From: an uncultured Lachnospiraceae bacterium | Lineage (GTDB): Bacteria > Bacillota > Clostridia > Lachnospirales > Lachnospiraceae | Direction: 5' to 3' | Length of the DNA: 64,000 bases | Assembly: GCA_910576975.1 (NCBI GenBank) | Contig: CAJTJY010000004.1 | Coordinates: forward strand, 1-64,000 | Shown here: positions 28,136 through 37,004 of the stretch, one piece after another | How positions within the stretch are numbered: position 1 is the stretch's first letter | Layout: the number at the start of each line of letters is the position of its first letter | The notes under the pieces: generated by a model | The model's input: the letters and a program-made list of their open reading frames with translations, nothing else | Databases searched by the model: none | What the model was told of the DNA's origin: nothing | Position numbers and translations under genes: made by a program

Positions 28136-30379
28136 ATGGCAATAAGAGTATCAGGTTTGGTATCCGGGCTGGACACCGATTCCATGGTCCAGGAGCTGGT
28201 ATCTGCTTACAGCATGAAGAAAGATAAGCATGTGAAAGCACAGACCAAGCTGGAATGGAAGATGGATGCTTGGAAAGAATTGAATAAGAAAGTTAATACC
28301 TTATATAAACGGTTAGGAAACATGAAATTGAGTTCTTACTATAATAAGAAGACAACCACTGTTTCTGATCCCACGAAAGCAACTGTGGTGGCAGGCAATA
28401 ATGCTATGAATGGCTCACAGACGCTTACCATTGACAAGATTGCCAACACTGGCTATATTACCGGCGCGCAGCTCGCCAAAGGCACTACGGCAAATTCAAC
28501 GCTCGGCGAGCTTGGCATGGCCAGCGGCGATGGAACCATTTCCATTACCACAGGCGGAAAGACTTCGAATATTGAAGTTAGCTCTACCATGACGGTTACA
28601 GAATTTGTCAGCAAGCTGCAGGAGGCAGGCGTTTCCGCCAGTTATGACTCAGGGAACAACCGTCTGCACATCTCTTCTAAGAAAAGCGGAAAAGACAATG
28701 ATTTCTCGTTGACTGCCACGGACGCCAACGGATTGTCTGCATTAAAGAGCATGGGCGTGTATGTGCCCTCGGATGCAGGCGATAAGATCTATAATGAGTG
28801 GAAAGATTACGCTGTGTATCAAGCAGACGGCGTTACATTGGATGAGGCAGCCACAAAGCAGAAGTTTGCAGACATTTTAGATACGATTGCAAAATATCAG
28901 GGAGACGCCACAGACCCAGACAGTATTGCGGCAATCCAGGAGAAAAATACCGACTTAAGAACGGATATTACAAATTTGCAGGCAGACCGCACATATGCCC
29001 TGGCATATCAATCCGTAAAGGACGCCCTTAATGTGGAAGAGAACGGCGTCAAGAAATTAGATGCGCAGGAACAGGAGGATATGTTCACCTATCTGAAGCT
29101 GACAGATGCAGAACTCGAAGAGGTGAACAAGAAGGCTGATTTTGAAGCGTTAAAGAATAAGCTGGGTTACAGCGACGAGGACTTTGCACAGCTTCGGACC
29201 AACGCAATGGCAGTGAAACAGTATGAGACAGCAGACGACGTTGACAGCGACGTAGTAGATTCCGTGCATGACTCTTATGTAAACGGCGACATGGACGGCT
29301 GGTATGACCAAAACGCAGCAGACATTCAGGGGATTTCTGATGATATCAGAGCAAATAACCAGTTGATTGAACAGAAGCAGCAGTATATTCAAGACAATGC
29401 CCTGCTGACAGGCTCCGCTCCGGTAACTGATACCAGCACTACTTCGGACCGCGCAGAAGCTCTTTTCGATAAGCTGGACTTTATCTTGCAGTCAAAAGGA
29501 GATACCAATTACAGCCAAGGAGCACAGAAAATCAATGGAAGCAATGCGCAGATTACCTTAAATGGCGTCACCTATGAATCTGAGAGTAATGACATTACTG
29601 TGAACGGCATGACGATCACTGCATTGCAGCAGACAGCGGCGGGTGAGACGCTTACCATTACCACCCAGGCAAACGTCCAGGGAATCTATGACAGCATCAA
29701 GGATTTCCTGAAAGAATACAATGCCCTGATCAAGGAAATGGATCAGCTTTATAATGCGGACTCTTCCAAGGGATATGAGCCTTTGACTGATGATGAGAAG
29801 GACGCCATGTCTGATAAGGAAGTAGAGAAATGGGAGGAGAAAATTAAGAAATCCATCCTCCGCAGAGACGACACCTTATCTACAGTGATGAATCTGATGA
29901 CTACCACCATGTCCCAGGGCTTTACCTTAAGCGACGGCAAAAAGTATAGCCTGGCAAGTTTTGGAATCAAGACTCAGGGGTATCTGGCTTCGGCTGAAAA
30001 CGAAGGATATGTGTTCCATATTGACGGCGACACGGAGGATGAGGTTTCTGCCGGCAACAATGGAGGCGCAAACTCTCTTCTGGCAGCGCTCCAGAGTGAT
30101 CCCGAAAAGGTGCAGGAATTCTTCCAAAAGCTGAGCGACGATCTCTATACGAAGCTGGATAAGAAGATGCAGAGCACGACATTGAACAGCAAGTTCAGTA
30201 TCTACCATGACAAGACCATGAAGAAGGAATACGACGAATATAGCAAGACCATTAAGAAATGGGAGCAAAAGGTCTCTGACATGGAAGAATATTATTATAA
30301 AAAATTTGCAGCGATGGAGAAAGCGCTTTCTTCTCTGCAAAGCAGTACCAGTGCATTAAGCGGCTTATTAGGTTCCTGA
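28136..30379 (+). CDS. fliD: Flagellar filament capping protein FliD, long form
   Basis: 747 residues. N-terminus IRVSGLVSGLDTDSMVQELV and the C-terminal coiled coil (about 680-745) match FliD, the pentameric cap that folds flagellin at the filament tip. Many FliD are 450-550 residues; here about 200 extra residues (roughly 210-430) form a helical, Asp/Gln-rich insert, then a normal hook_IN-like segment. The exposed insert may contact host or environment (inference). Confidence 0.92.
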   Translation: MAIRVSGLVSGLDTDSMVQELVSAYSMKKDKHVKAQTKLEWKMDAWKELNKKVNTLYKRLGNMKLSSYYNKKTTTVSDPTKATVVAGNNAMNGSQTLTIDKIANTGYITGAQLAKGTTANSTLGELGMASGDGTISITTGGKTSNIEVSSTMTVTEFVSKLQEAGVSASYDSGNNRLHISSKKSGKDNDFSLTATDANGLSALKSMGVYVPSDAGDKIYNEWKDYAVYQADGVTLDEAATKQKFADILDTIAKYQGDATDPDSIAAIQEKNTDLRTDITNLQADRTYALAYQSVKDALNVEENGVKKLDAQEQEDMFTYLKLTDAELEEVNKKADFEALKNKLGYSDEDFAQLRTNAMAVKQYETADDVDSDVVDSVHDSYVNGDMDGWYDQNAADIQGISDDIRANNQLIEQKQQYIQDNALLTGSAPVTDTSTTSDRAEALFDKLDFILQSKGDTNYSQGAQKINGSNAQITLNGVTYESESNDITVNGMTITALQQTAAGETLTITTQANVQGIYDSIKDFLKEYNALIKEMDQLYNADSSKGYEPLTDDEKDAMSDKEVEKWEEKIKKSILRRDDTLSTVMNLMTTTMSQGFTLSDGKKYSLASFGIKTQGYLASAENEGYVFHIDGDTEDEVSAGNNGGANSLLAALQSDPEKVQEFFQKLSDDLYTKLDKKMQSTTLNSKFSIYHDKTMKKEYDEYSKTIKKWEQKVSDMEEYYYKKFAAMEKALSSLQSSTSALSGLLGS

Positions 30380-30394
30380 TAAGCATGAGCGGCT

Positions 30395-30412
30395 GCCCGG
30401 ATATTTCCGGGC
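30395..30412 (+). other. Intercistronic hairpin between fliD and fliS
   Basis: gcccgg (30395-30400) pairs with ccgggc (30407-30412) across a 6-nt loop; no T run follows. It may lower read-through or protect the fliD message 3' end. Confidence 0.45.
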
Positions 30413-30446
30413 GGCTGTAACATTTATTTCAAGGAGGAAATAAACC

Positions 30447-30824
30447 ATGATTTCTAACCAGGGTTATGCAGCGTACAACCAGAATAAGATTATGACGGCA
30501 TCTCCGGGAGAACTGACTTTGATGCTGTACGAGGGCGCAATCAAATTCTGCAATATTGCCATTGTTGCGGTGGAGCAGAAGAATATTCAGAAAGCTCATG
30601 AGAACATTATTAAAGTGGAGAGAATTATTGAGGAATTCCGGGCAACCCTGAATCACAAATATCCAGTGGCAGAAGATTTTGAAAATGTCTACAAATACAT
30701 TTATGACAGGTTGATAGAAGCGAATATTAAAAAAGATAAAGAAATATTGGAAGAAGTGCTGAAGCATCTGCGTACCATGCGTGATACATGGAAAGAGGTC
30801 ATGCAGAAAGCAAGACAGGAGTAG
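30447..30824 (+). CDS. fliS: Flagellin export chaperone FliS
   Basis: 125 residues, four-helix chaperone that binds the C-terminus of flagellin and prevents premature polymerisation. Conserved start YAAYNQNKIMTASPGELTLM and IKFCNIAIVAVEQKN are plain. Ribosome binding site AAGGAGGAAATAAACC. Downstream of fliD as usual. Confidence 0.95.
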   Translation: MISNQGYAAYNQNKIMTASPGELTLMLYEGAIKFCNIAIVAVEQKNIQKAHENIIKVERIIEEFRATLNHKYPVAEDFENVYKYIYDRLIEANIKKDKEILEEVLKHLRTMRDTWKEVMQKARQE

Positions 30825-30830
30825 CGATTG

Positions 30831-30860
30831 GAGGACTGTTGCATTGCGGCAGTCCTCTTT
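30831..30860 (+). terminator. Terminator/attenuator-like hairpin after fliS
   Basis: gaggactg (30831-30838) with cagtcctc (30850-30857), 11-nt loop, followed by three T. A weak terminator that probably allows partial read-through to the next gene. Confidence 0.5.
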
Positions 30861-30879
30861 ATAAGATTAGGGAGGCAAT

Positions 30880-31359
30880 ATGCAGGATAGAGAATATCTT
30901 ACGGTTATGATCCAAAGCCTGGAAAAGAAAAAAAGTATTTTGGACAGGATTATTGAGAAAAACAGGGAACAGAGAGTCTTATTTACGGAAGAGGATTCGG
31001 ATCCTGAGATTCTGGAACAGAATATGCAGGAGAAAAGCAGCATGGTGGATCAGCTCAACCAGCTAGACGAGGGATTTCAGCAGGTATACGACAGGGTCAA
31101 GCCTCTGCTACAGCAGGACAAAGAAACTTATCGGGAAGAAATCAAAAGCATGAAACAGCTCATCACGGAGATTACTGAAAGGAGCACCACGGTTCAGGCT
31201 CAAGAGCGCAGAAACTATGACCTTGCCGTAAAACGATTCGCTTCTGTGAAAGAGAATATCCGCCAGGCGCGCACCAGCAACAAGGTTGCGAGCCAGTATT
31301 ATCAGAGCATGTCGCGGATGAATGTCGGAGATTCTCATTTTATGGACAGCAAAAAGTAA
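30880..31359 (+). CDS. FliT-like flagellar chaperone (tentative)
   Basis: 159-residue, highly charged, all-helical protein with no cysteine. Its place between fliS and flagellin, its size and its coiled-coil content (EEDSDPEILEQNMQEKSSMV, KQLITEITERSTTV) resemble FliT/FlgN-type export chaperones, but no exact motif allows a firm call. Ribosome binding site AGGGAGGCAAT. Confidence 0.55.
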   Translation: MQDREYLTVMIQSLEKKKSILDRIIEKNREQRVLFTEEDSDPEILEQNMQEKSSMVDQLNQLDEGFQQVYDRVKPLLQQDKETYREEIKSMKQLITEITERSTTVQAQERRNYDLAVKRFASVKENIRQARTSNKVASQYYQSMSRMNVGDSHFMDSKK

Positions 31360-31514
31360 AGGCTTGATCACGCTTGCGCAAAGAGGAAGATGTCGGTATT
31401 TCACCATGCTCAGCGCATCAATGACATGCAATTTCCGCAAGCCTGCAGAGACAGGATTGCCATGCGGCGGGAAATAAAATTAGCAAAAAAATAAAAAAAA
31501 TTATAATTTAGGTG

Positions 31515-31541
31515 TAAAGTATCAAAGAAAGTCTCCGATAT
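31515..31541 (+). promoter_or_regulatory. Sigma-28 promoter of flagellin
   Basis: TAAA (31515-31518), 15-nt spacer, TCCGATAT (31534-31541). Gives a leader of about 135 nt before the hag start. The region 31360-31510 shows no gene and ends in an A/T-rich stretch, as is common upstream of strong promoters. Confidence 0.85.
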
Positions 31542-31643
31542 ATGTTACAAGTAAATAATTTACATTACTTACGATTTCAGTGGTCAGACCGGAAGGAGCG
31601 TACGGCTGGAAGGGAAGGCCACAATTCAAATTCAATTATTAAA

Positions 31644-31676
31644 TGCAGCATGGAAGCTGCAGTACATTCAAGGAGG
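31644..31676 (+). promoter_or_regulatory. Predicted CsrA-binding leader of hag (GGA hairpin plus Shine-Dalgarno)
   Basis: A 6-bp stem tgcagc/gctgca (31644-31649 with 31656-31661) holds the hexaloop ATGGAA, the CsrA-preferred presentation of GGA. A second GGA lies in the ribosome binding site AGGAGG at 31671-31676, about 20 nt away. In B. subtilis the hag leader is repressed by a CsrA dimer bridging two such sites; csrA and fliW are encoded 4 kb upstream here. Confidence 0.6.
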
Positions 31677-31684
31677 AATATATT

Positions 31685-32497
31685 ATGGTAGTACAGCACA
31701 ATCTTACAGCGATGAACGCAAACAGACAGTTAGGTATCACAACAAGCGCACAGGCAAAATCAACAGAGAAATTATCTTCTGGTTACAGAGTTAACCGTGC
31801 AGGCGATGACGCTGCTGGATTATCTATTTCTGAAAAGATGAGAAGCCAGATCAGAGGTCTGAACAAAGCTTCCGACAACGCTCAGGACGGCGTTTCCTTA
31901 ATCCAGGTTGCTGAAGGTGCTTTGAATGAAGCTCATTCTATCTTACAGAGAATGAACGAGCTGGCAACTCAGGCAGCAAACGATACCAACACCACTCTTG
32001 ATAGAGATGCTATCATGAAAGAGATTGACCAGTTACAGTCTGAGATCACCAGAATTCAGTCTACAACACAGTTCAATACCATGAACCTGTTGGATGGTTC
32101 TTTCACAGGCAAGAACCTTCAGGTTGGTTCTTTATCCAGCCAGAAGATCGATATCAAGATCAGCAACATGTCTGCTGGTTCCTTGAAAGTTACCGGCTTA
32201 AGCGTTTCTTCTTACGCTGCTGCTGGTTCTGCAATGAATAAGATCCAGAGTGCTATTAACATGGTATCTGAGCAGAGATCTTACCTTGGTGCTCTGCAGA
32301 ACAGATTAGAGCATACAATCTCTAACCTGGATAACATTTCTGAGAATACATCCGCTGCTGAGTCTCGTATTCGTGACGTTGACATGGCAGAAGAGATGGT
32401 TGAGTACAGCAAGAACAACATTCTTGCTCAGGCTGGCCAGTCTATGCTTGCTCAGGCTAATCAGTCTACTCAGGGTGTTCTGTCCTTACTTGGCTAA
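31685..32497 (+). CDS. hag: Flagellin, short form
   Basis: 270 residues, made of the conserved D0/D1 helices only: start VVQHNLTAMNANRQLG, the SGYRVNRAGDDAAGLSISEK block, and end NILAQAGQSMLAQANQS. There is no large variable D2/D3 region, so any glycan would sit on D1 (the central region about residues 150-190 is Ser/Thr-rich). Codon use is strikingly biased (GCT, GGT, GTT, TCT), unlike its neighbours, as expected of a very highly expressed gene. I chose the start at 31685 after AAGGAGGAATATATT. The glycosylation island begins directly behind its terminator. Confidence 0.97.
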   Translation: MVVQHNLTAMNANRQLGITTSAQAKSTEKLSSGYRVNRAGDDAAGLSISEKMRSQIRGLNKASDNAQDGVSLIQVAEGALNEAHSILQRMNELATQAANDTNTTLDRDAIMKEIDQLQSEITRIQSTTQFNTMNLLDGSFTGKNLQVGSLSSQKIDIKISNMSAGSLKVTGLSVSSYAAAGSAMNKIQSAINMVSEQRSYLGALQNRLEHTISNLDNISENTSAAESRIRDVDMAEEMVEYSKNNILAQAGQSMLAQANQSTQGVLSLLG

Positions 32498-32519
32498 TCC
32501 CAATAGTGACTATCATAAG

Positions 32520-32552
32520 AATAAGACCGGAATTTCCGGTCTTATTTTTTTA
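32520..32552 (+). terminator. Strong rho-independent terminator of flagellin
   Basis: 12-bp stem around aataagaccgga and tccggtcttatt with a 2-4 nt loop, followed by a run of seven T. Ends the flagellar operon. Confidence 0.9.
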
Positions 32553-32587
32553 TTTTAATTAGGATTCGCTTCTTTCACCATCTGCGG

Positions 32588-33760
32588 TCAATCAATATGC
32601 GCAGCATGTAATAATTCTTGAAAGCATTTTTCAAAGCTATGGTTTTCTTTTACTTTCTGATGTCCATTTTCAGAGATTTCTTTTCGCTCTTTCTCATGGG
32701 AGAGATAATATTCGATTTTGTCCAGCAAATCTTCGCTATCATTGTAGTAAACAAAATCTTGATCTGGTACAAAATAATCTAAAAAATCTGCCTGGAAATT
32801 TGTCAGCAGAAATCCTCCTGCACCCAAGATATCCATGGCGCGCAGAGGAATGCCAGACTGGATGCTTTTCAGGGTGATGTTTAGGTTGATTTTGCTGTTG
32901 GCAAATATCTGGGGCATTTCTTGATAATAATCGGTAGCGCCCATATTCTGAACATTTGGTATACGAACATTTTTATTCAAGGTAAAGAGCTTTAGTTTGT
33001 TAGGAAAACGATCTCCGATGGCAGTTAGGAGACGGATGCGCTCTAAAGAGCTTACTTTTCGTCCCAGGTAATAGTTGGCGTAGATATATTCTGGAGTCTC
33101 GACGCCATATTTGTCATTGGCATAGGGGGAGACGCGCAGCAATTCCTGCAGGATTTCTCCACTCAGAAGTTCTTCCAAAAAGTTATAGCCATAAATTTTT
33201 AATTGTGCCTCCATGATTGCGTCCAGATACCCACGGGTATAATCATTGACATTGGCAAGCCGGTCATAGAAATTGTGAGCTTCATTGTAAAGAGAACCCA
33301 CAAAGGAGACATCACAGACGCATTTTTCGCAGTCAAATGGTTTCTTTGCCAGAAAATCAATGATCGAGGCGTTAACTGGAAGCGGCGTGTAATATACAGT
33401 GGTAATTCCCATGTTTCTCAGTTTCAGGTATTCTTGCTTGTCAAAAAGAAATACATAATTTGTGGGGTAAATCATGGTATAGGAATACAGAGGAACATAG
33501 GGGCTGTCATATACCAGGGCGATATAAGGGATATTGTGCCGTTTGCAGCCCTCAGATACCACGGGATAAAAATTAAAGGAAAAGCAAAACTTAAATTTCT
33601 TGTGTTTCATTACGTGATCAAAATCTTTGTCAAAATCAGGGCTGATCCGCTCCTGATAATCTTTATGAGAAAACATTGTCAGCTTATAGCCCATCTGCTG
33701 CAGCGTAAATACGGCGTCCGCCTTGCCAAAACATGGCCAGTCTATAAATAAAACATTCAT
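32588..33760 (-). CDS. CgeB/DUF3880-type glycosyltransferase, paralog 1
   Basis: 390-residue soluble GT-B type protein of the CgeB (spore-maturation/glycosyltransferase) group. Visible: N-terminal Rossmann half with YIALVYDSPYVPLYSY and NYVFLFDKQEY, DVSFVGSLYN near residue 155, and the C-terminal nucleotide-sugar half with NSKINLNITLKSIQSGIPLR, DILGAGGFLLTNFQ and a YYLSHEKER tail. It transfers a sugar to an unknown acceptor. Start at 33760 follows GGAGGAAATC. Its stop faces the end of flagellin and its gene is the last of three related minus-strand genes, suggesting flagellin modification. Confidence 0.8.
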   Translation of the reverse strand: MNVLFIDWPCFGKADAVFTLQQMGYKLTMFSHKDYQERISPDFDKDFDHVMKHKKFKFCFSFNFYPVVSEGCKRHNIPYIALVYDSPYVPLYSYTMIYPTNYVFLFDKQEYLKLRNMGITTVYYTPLPVNASIIDFLAKKPFDCEKCVCDVSFVGSLYNEAHNFYDRLANVNDYTRGYLDAIMEAQLKIYGYNFLEELLSGEILQELLRVSPYANDKYGVETPEYIYANYYLGRKVSSLERIRLLTAIGDRFPNKLKLFTLNKNVRIPNVQNMGATDYYQEMPQIFANSKINLNITLKSIQSGIPLRAMDILGAGGFLLTNFQADFLDYFVPDQDFVYYNDSEDLLDKIEYYLSHEKERKEISENGHQKVKENHSFEKCFQELLHAAHID

Positions 33761-33762
33761 GA

Positions 33763-33850
33763 TTTCCTCCATTCTGTGCGTTTTTCAGCACAAACAGGTA
33801 GTTAGTGAAAGAATTAACAAATTCTTTCACTCTTTCCTCCATTCTGTGCG
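33763..33850. repeat. 18-bp direct repeat and hairpin between two glycosyltransferase genes
   Basis: tttcctccattctgtgcg occurs at 33763-33780 and 33833-33850 (70 bp apart). The first copy includes the ribosome binding site of the gene to its left. Between them lies an 11-bp hairpin (33804-33814 with 33821-33831). Looks like a duplicated leader. Confidence 0.6.
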
Positions 33851-33856
33851 CTTTTG

Positions 33857-35041
33857 TTAAAAGCTTCCTTGAAATGCCATGCCCAACATCTGCTCTAAGC
33901 GAATTGGGTAGGTGTGATATGTCTGTACGGTTTCAAAGCCTTGCTGGGCGATCTCCCGGCGCTCGGCGTCATGACACAGAAAATAGTCGGCTTTGCAGAT
34001 CAAATCCTCGATGCTCTCATAGCAGGCTAGATCCTTGCCAGGAACAAAGAATTCTGGAAGTTCTGGTTGGAAATTGGTGAGCACGAAACCGCCACATCCT
34101 AAGATGTCAAAAATGCGTAAAGGCAGGCCGCTGCGTATCGATTTTGCGGTGATATTCAGATTGATCTTGCTGTTATGGAAGATGACAGGCATTTCCTCCA
34201 TCGTTTTTGCAAGGCCGCAGTTGCGAATCTTAGGAAGCTTAGAAGTATCACTTGCCGTATACAGATTTACGGAAAACTGCTCGGAAAGCAGCTTCATAAT
34301 CCGCAGCCGTTCCATGGCGGAGACTTTGCTGCCCATGTAAAGCTGCGCCATGGTCATACGGTCAGTCAGGTAAGAATCAAAAGGATAACTGTAAAATCCT
34401 GGAAGATGTGCCTTAAATTGATCAATAATTTGATCTGTCAGCACTTCTTCCAGAATAAAGCCGCCATAAATCCGAAGCTGCGCTTCCAGCAGGCCGTCGA
34501 GATATCCAGAAAGATATGCAGGAGGGTTTTTGAGCTTGTCATAAGGGCATTTTTCAGTGTAAAGAGAGCCTACAAAGGAAATGTCTGAAGAAAATTTGCT
34601 GCGTACTGCCGAGGAGGCGGCATTTACGGCGTTCTGCTTCTGGGTGATGTTGACGGCCAAGGGCAGATGAAACACATGTCCGGGGTTTAGAGGAGCGATT
34701 TCGTCATACTGCGCCCGGTCAAAAAGGAAAATGCGGTTCCAAGAGTGCGTGATAGAGGTGGAAAAGAGCTCCATCACCGGAGAATCCACGCTCCAGCATA
34801 AATAGGGGATTTTAAAAATATTGCAGACCTCGGCTAAAAAAGGAAAAAAGTTAATGCTGAAAACAAAATCCGAAGGATGCTCAAACAATGTATTGCTGAC
34901 AAGCTGGACCGCTTCTTGGGGAGCCAGCGATTTGTTGGTGATTTCAGCGGTGATTTCCAGCACGCTGTGCCCAAGCTCCTGAAAGCCTGCTATTACGTCA
35001 GGCTCGCAGATGCTTCCATAACGGTAAAATAATAGTTTCAT
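33857..35041 (-). CDS. CgeB/DUF3880-type glycosyltransferase, paralog 2
   Basis: 394 residues, same architecture as its neighbours: YLCWSVDSPVMELF, NRIFLFDRAQYDEI, DISFVGSLYTEKCP, then NSKINLNITAKSIRSGLPLR and DILGCGGFVLTNFQPELPEF. The ATG at 35041-35039 overlaps the TGA of the gene to its right by 4 bp, so the two are translationally coupled. Probably a sugar transferase of the flagellin island. Confidence 0.8.
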   Translation of the reverse strand: MKLLFYRYGSICEPDVIAGFQELGHSVLEITAEITNKSLAPQEAVQLVSNTLFEHPSDFVFSINFFPFLAEVCNIFKIPYLCWSVDSPVMELFSTSITHSWNRIFLFDRAQYDEIAPLNPGHVFHLPLAVNITQKQNAVNAASSAVRSKFSSDISFVGSLYTEKCPYDKLKNPPAYLSGYLDGLLEAQLRIYGGFILEEVLTDQIIDQFKAHLPGFYSYPFDSYLTDRMTMAQLYMGSKVSAMERLRIMKLLSEQFSVNLYTASDTSKLPKIRNCGLAKTMEEMPVIFHNSKINLNITAKSIRSGLPLRIFDILGCGGFVLTNFQPELPEFFVPGKDLACYESIEDLICKADYFLCHDAERREIAQQGFETVQTYHTYPIRLEQMLGMAFQGSF

Positions 35042-36207
35042 GTATATGCCTCCTCCACCGTGTGTAAAATTTGTTGTAACTGATGGGTATAGGAAAAATG
35101 GTCACGGACTTTCTGATACCCGTTGATTGCAATCCGCAGCCGTTGCTCCTCATGGGACAGATAATAGGAGACTTTTTCTAGCAACTCGTCGACATCACGG
35201 AACACTTCAATTTCCTGCCCGATCACAAAATAATCTTCAATTTCTTTTTGATAATTGGTAAGTACAAAGCCACCGGACCCCATAATATCTAAAATACGCT
35301 GGGGCAGCCCTGTCTCAATAGAGGGCAGCGTGATATTCAGGTTGATGCGGCTCAAGTAAAAGATCTTGTTCATATCTGTATAATAGTCTACGCCCTGGTG
35401 GACCTGCACGTTGTGGAGGTAAGAACAATTGCTTCTGGTATAAAGGTCAACCTTATAATACTGTGCAAGCGTGTTCAATACTGTAATGCGGTCCATCTCC
35501 GCAAGCTTGCGTGACAGTAACAGCAGTCCCAGGTATAAATCAAAATCCATGTGCTGGCGATTCCAGACATGTGCCCCGAAAGTCTCTGACATAAAATTCA
35601 TGGTTCTTTGCGATACTCTGGGCCAGGGCTTTACCTGGTGCCAGTTACAGAGATTTTTCACAAGATATAATTTTAATTCTGCGGCGATTTCTTCCGGGAA
35701 GCTGGCAATGAAGCTGTTATAAGAGTTGTCTTCATAGAGGCTTCCGATAAAAGAAATATCACAGGAAAAGTTTTTCTCGTCTTCTGGCGTGATATCCAAA
35801 GCGCCGGTGCGGGAGAGATTGACTCCCATCGGCAGATAGTGCAAATGAGGGATTCCATAAGGCAACATATGTTCATATTCTGCCTGATCAAAAAGAAACA
35901 GGTAATTACAGGGATTTTTTACCGCTGGATGAAACAAGGAGATCAATGGGGAGTCGTAAACCCATCCAATATATGGAATATCATATTTTTGGCATAGATC
36001 TGAGATTTCCGGGACAAACAGATAGGAAATCAGACAGTTAAAATCATGTTCCAGCAAGAAAGATTCCAGTTTGTCAAATTCTTCCTGAACAGGGGACAGA
36101 GGGTCAAATTCCGCAGTATCATAGATGGTTACTTGCTTTTCTAGTTCCAGCAATGCCCAGAGGATATCATAACTGGAATTTTTTATAAGGATAAATAAAA
36201 AATGCAT
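35038..36207 (-). CDS. CgeB/DUF3880-type glycosyltransferase, paralog 3
   Basis: 389 residues with the same blocks: YIGWVYDSPLISLF, NYLFLFDQAEYEHM, DISFIGSLYEDNSYN, LSRINLNITLPSIETGLPQR, DIMGSGGFVLTNYQ. Start at 36207 chosen for GGAGGTATGCC upstream; an ATG at 36255 is in the promoter area. First gene of the three-gene minus-strand unit. It is transcribed away from the glycosylation genes that begin at 36312. Confidence 0.8.
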   Translation of the reverse strand: MHFLFILIKNSSYDILWALLELEKQVTIYDTAEFDPLSPVQEEFDKLESFLLEHDFNCLISYLFVPEISDLCQKYDIPYIGWVYDSPLISLFHPAVKNPCNYLFLFDQAEYEHMLPYGIPHLHYLPMGVNLSRTGALDITPEDEKNFSCDISFIGSLYEDNSYNSFIASFPEEIAAELKLYLVKNLCNWHQVKPWPRVSQRTMNFMSETFGAHVWNRQHMDFDLYLGLLLLSRKLAEMDRITVLNTLAQYYKVDLYTRSNCSYLHNVQVHQGVDYYTDMNKIFYLSRINLNITLPSIETGLPQRILDIMGSGGFVLTNYQKEIEDYFVIGQEIEVFRDVDELLEKVSYYLSHEEQRLRIAINGYQKVRDHFSYTHQLQQILHTVEEAYT

Positions 36208-36311
36208 GGCATACCTCCGCAAAATAGTGTAGAATATAAATGTTAGCGATTTCAAATGGTAATAGCGTCTAGCGCCATTATATCATAAATTGCAGAATAA
36301 TACAGAGAAAA

Positions 36312-37004
36312 ATGGCAGAGGGTAAGAAATTGGACAAGAATAAGATATCAATTGTCATCGAACAAGAACGGCAGCGGGAAGTGGAGAAAGCAAAGATACG
36401 CAGACAGCTCCCAGGCTGCAAGGAACAGATCGAGGATTTGCTGTGCACAGAGGCTTACAGGGAATTGCTACAATATTTTCAAACAGAGCATGTGAAAAAG
36501 CTTGCCAGCATCGAAAATGACTTGGCGGTTTTTCTGATTATCATGAGTATTTATCAGATGGAATTGGAAGAGGGGACGGATCAGGGAATTTTACATGGCA
36601 TTCACAGCATGACGCAGGCGCAGGAACGGTATTTGAAAGCAAAGTTTCTAATGTGGCGGCTGGAATTCCTTGATGAGAAAGATGATCTTGCAGTATTTTT
36701 AGAGGAACACCTGGTTTCAGTCCCATTTCTAAAATATCTAATACATACATCCTCTTTTGCAAAAGCAGAGACGGCATTTAAGCTGGCAATGATCTGCAAG
36801 GAACAGGGGAAATTTGCAAAAGCATTTGCCATGTTAGGTTATGTCAATCAGTTAAGCCCAGGAGCGGAAGCAGTATTCTGCGAGATGGCAGACATCTGCA
36901 TACAGTTGGGCCAGATGGAAACTGCTGCGGGCTGTATTAGAAATATCAAAGAGTCCTCCGGCCTACTTACAGAATATCAGAGGAAATGGGGGATGCTAAG
37001 TTGA
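36312..37004 (+). CDS. Helical TPR-like protein of the glycosylation island
   Basis: 230 residues, all helical, with Lys/Glu-rich start and TPR-like helix pairs toward the C-terminus (AETAFKLAMICKEQGKFAKA, MADICIQLGQMETAAGCI). I do not recognise a named family. It overlaps the next glycosyltransferase gene by a few bases. Perhaps a scaffold or acceptor-recognition subunit for the transferases; this is inference. Confidence 0.6.
   Translation: MAEGKKLDKNKISIVIEQERQREVEKAKIRRQLPGCKEQIEDLLCTEAYRELLQYFQTEHVKKLASIENDLAVFLIIMSIYQMELEEGTDQGILHGIHSMTQAQERYLKAKFLMWRLEFLDEKDDLAVFLEEHLVSVPFLKYLIHTSSFAKAETAFKLAMICKEQGKFAKAFAMLGYVNQLSPGAEAVFCEMADICIQLGQMETAAGCIRNIKESSGLLTEYQRKWGMLS

Noticed and set aside
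36208..36311. Near-palindrome (taatagcg...cgccatta) as an operator between divergent genes
   Set aside because: Arms match imperfectly and no known repressor fits; a tgaTATAAT -10 for the minus-strand genes is nearby but without a good -35.
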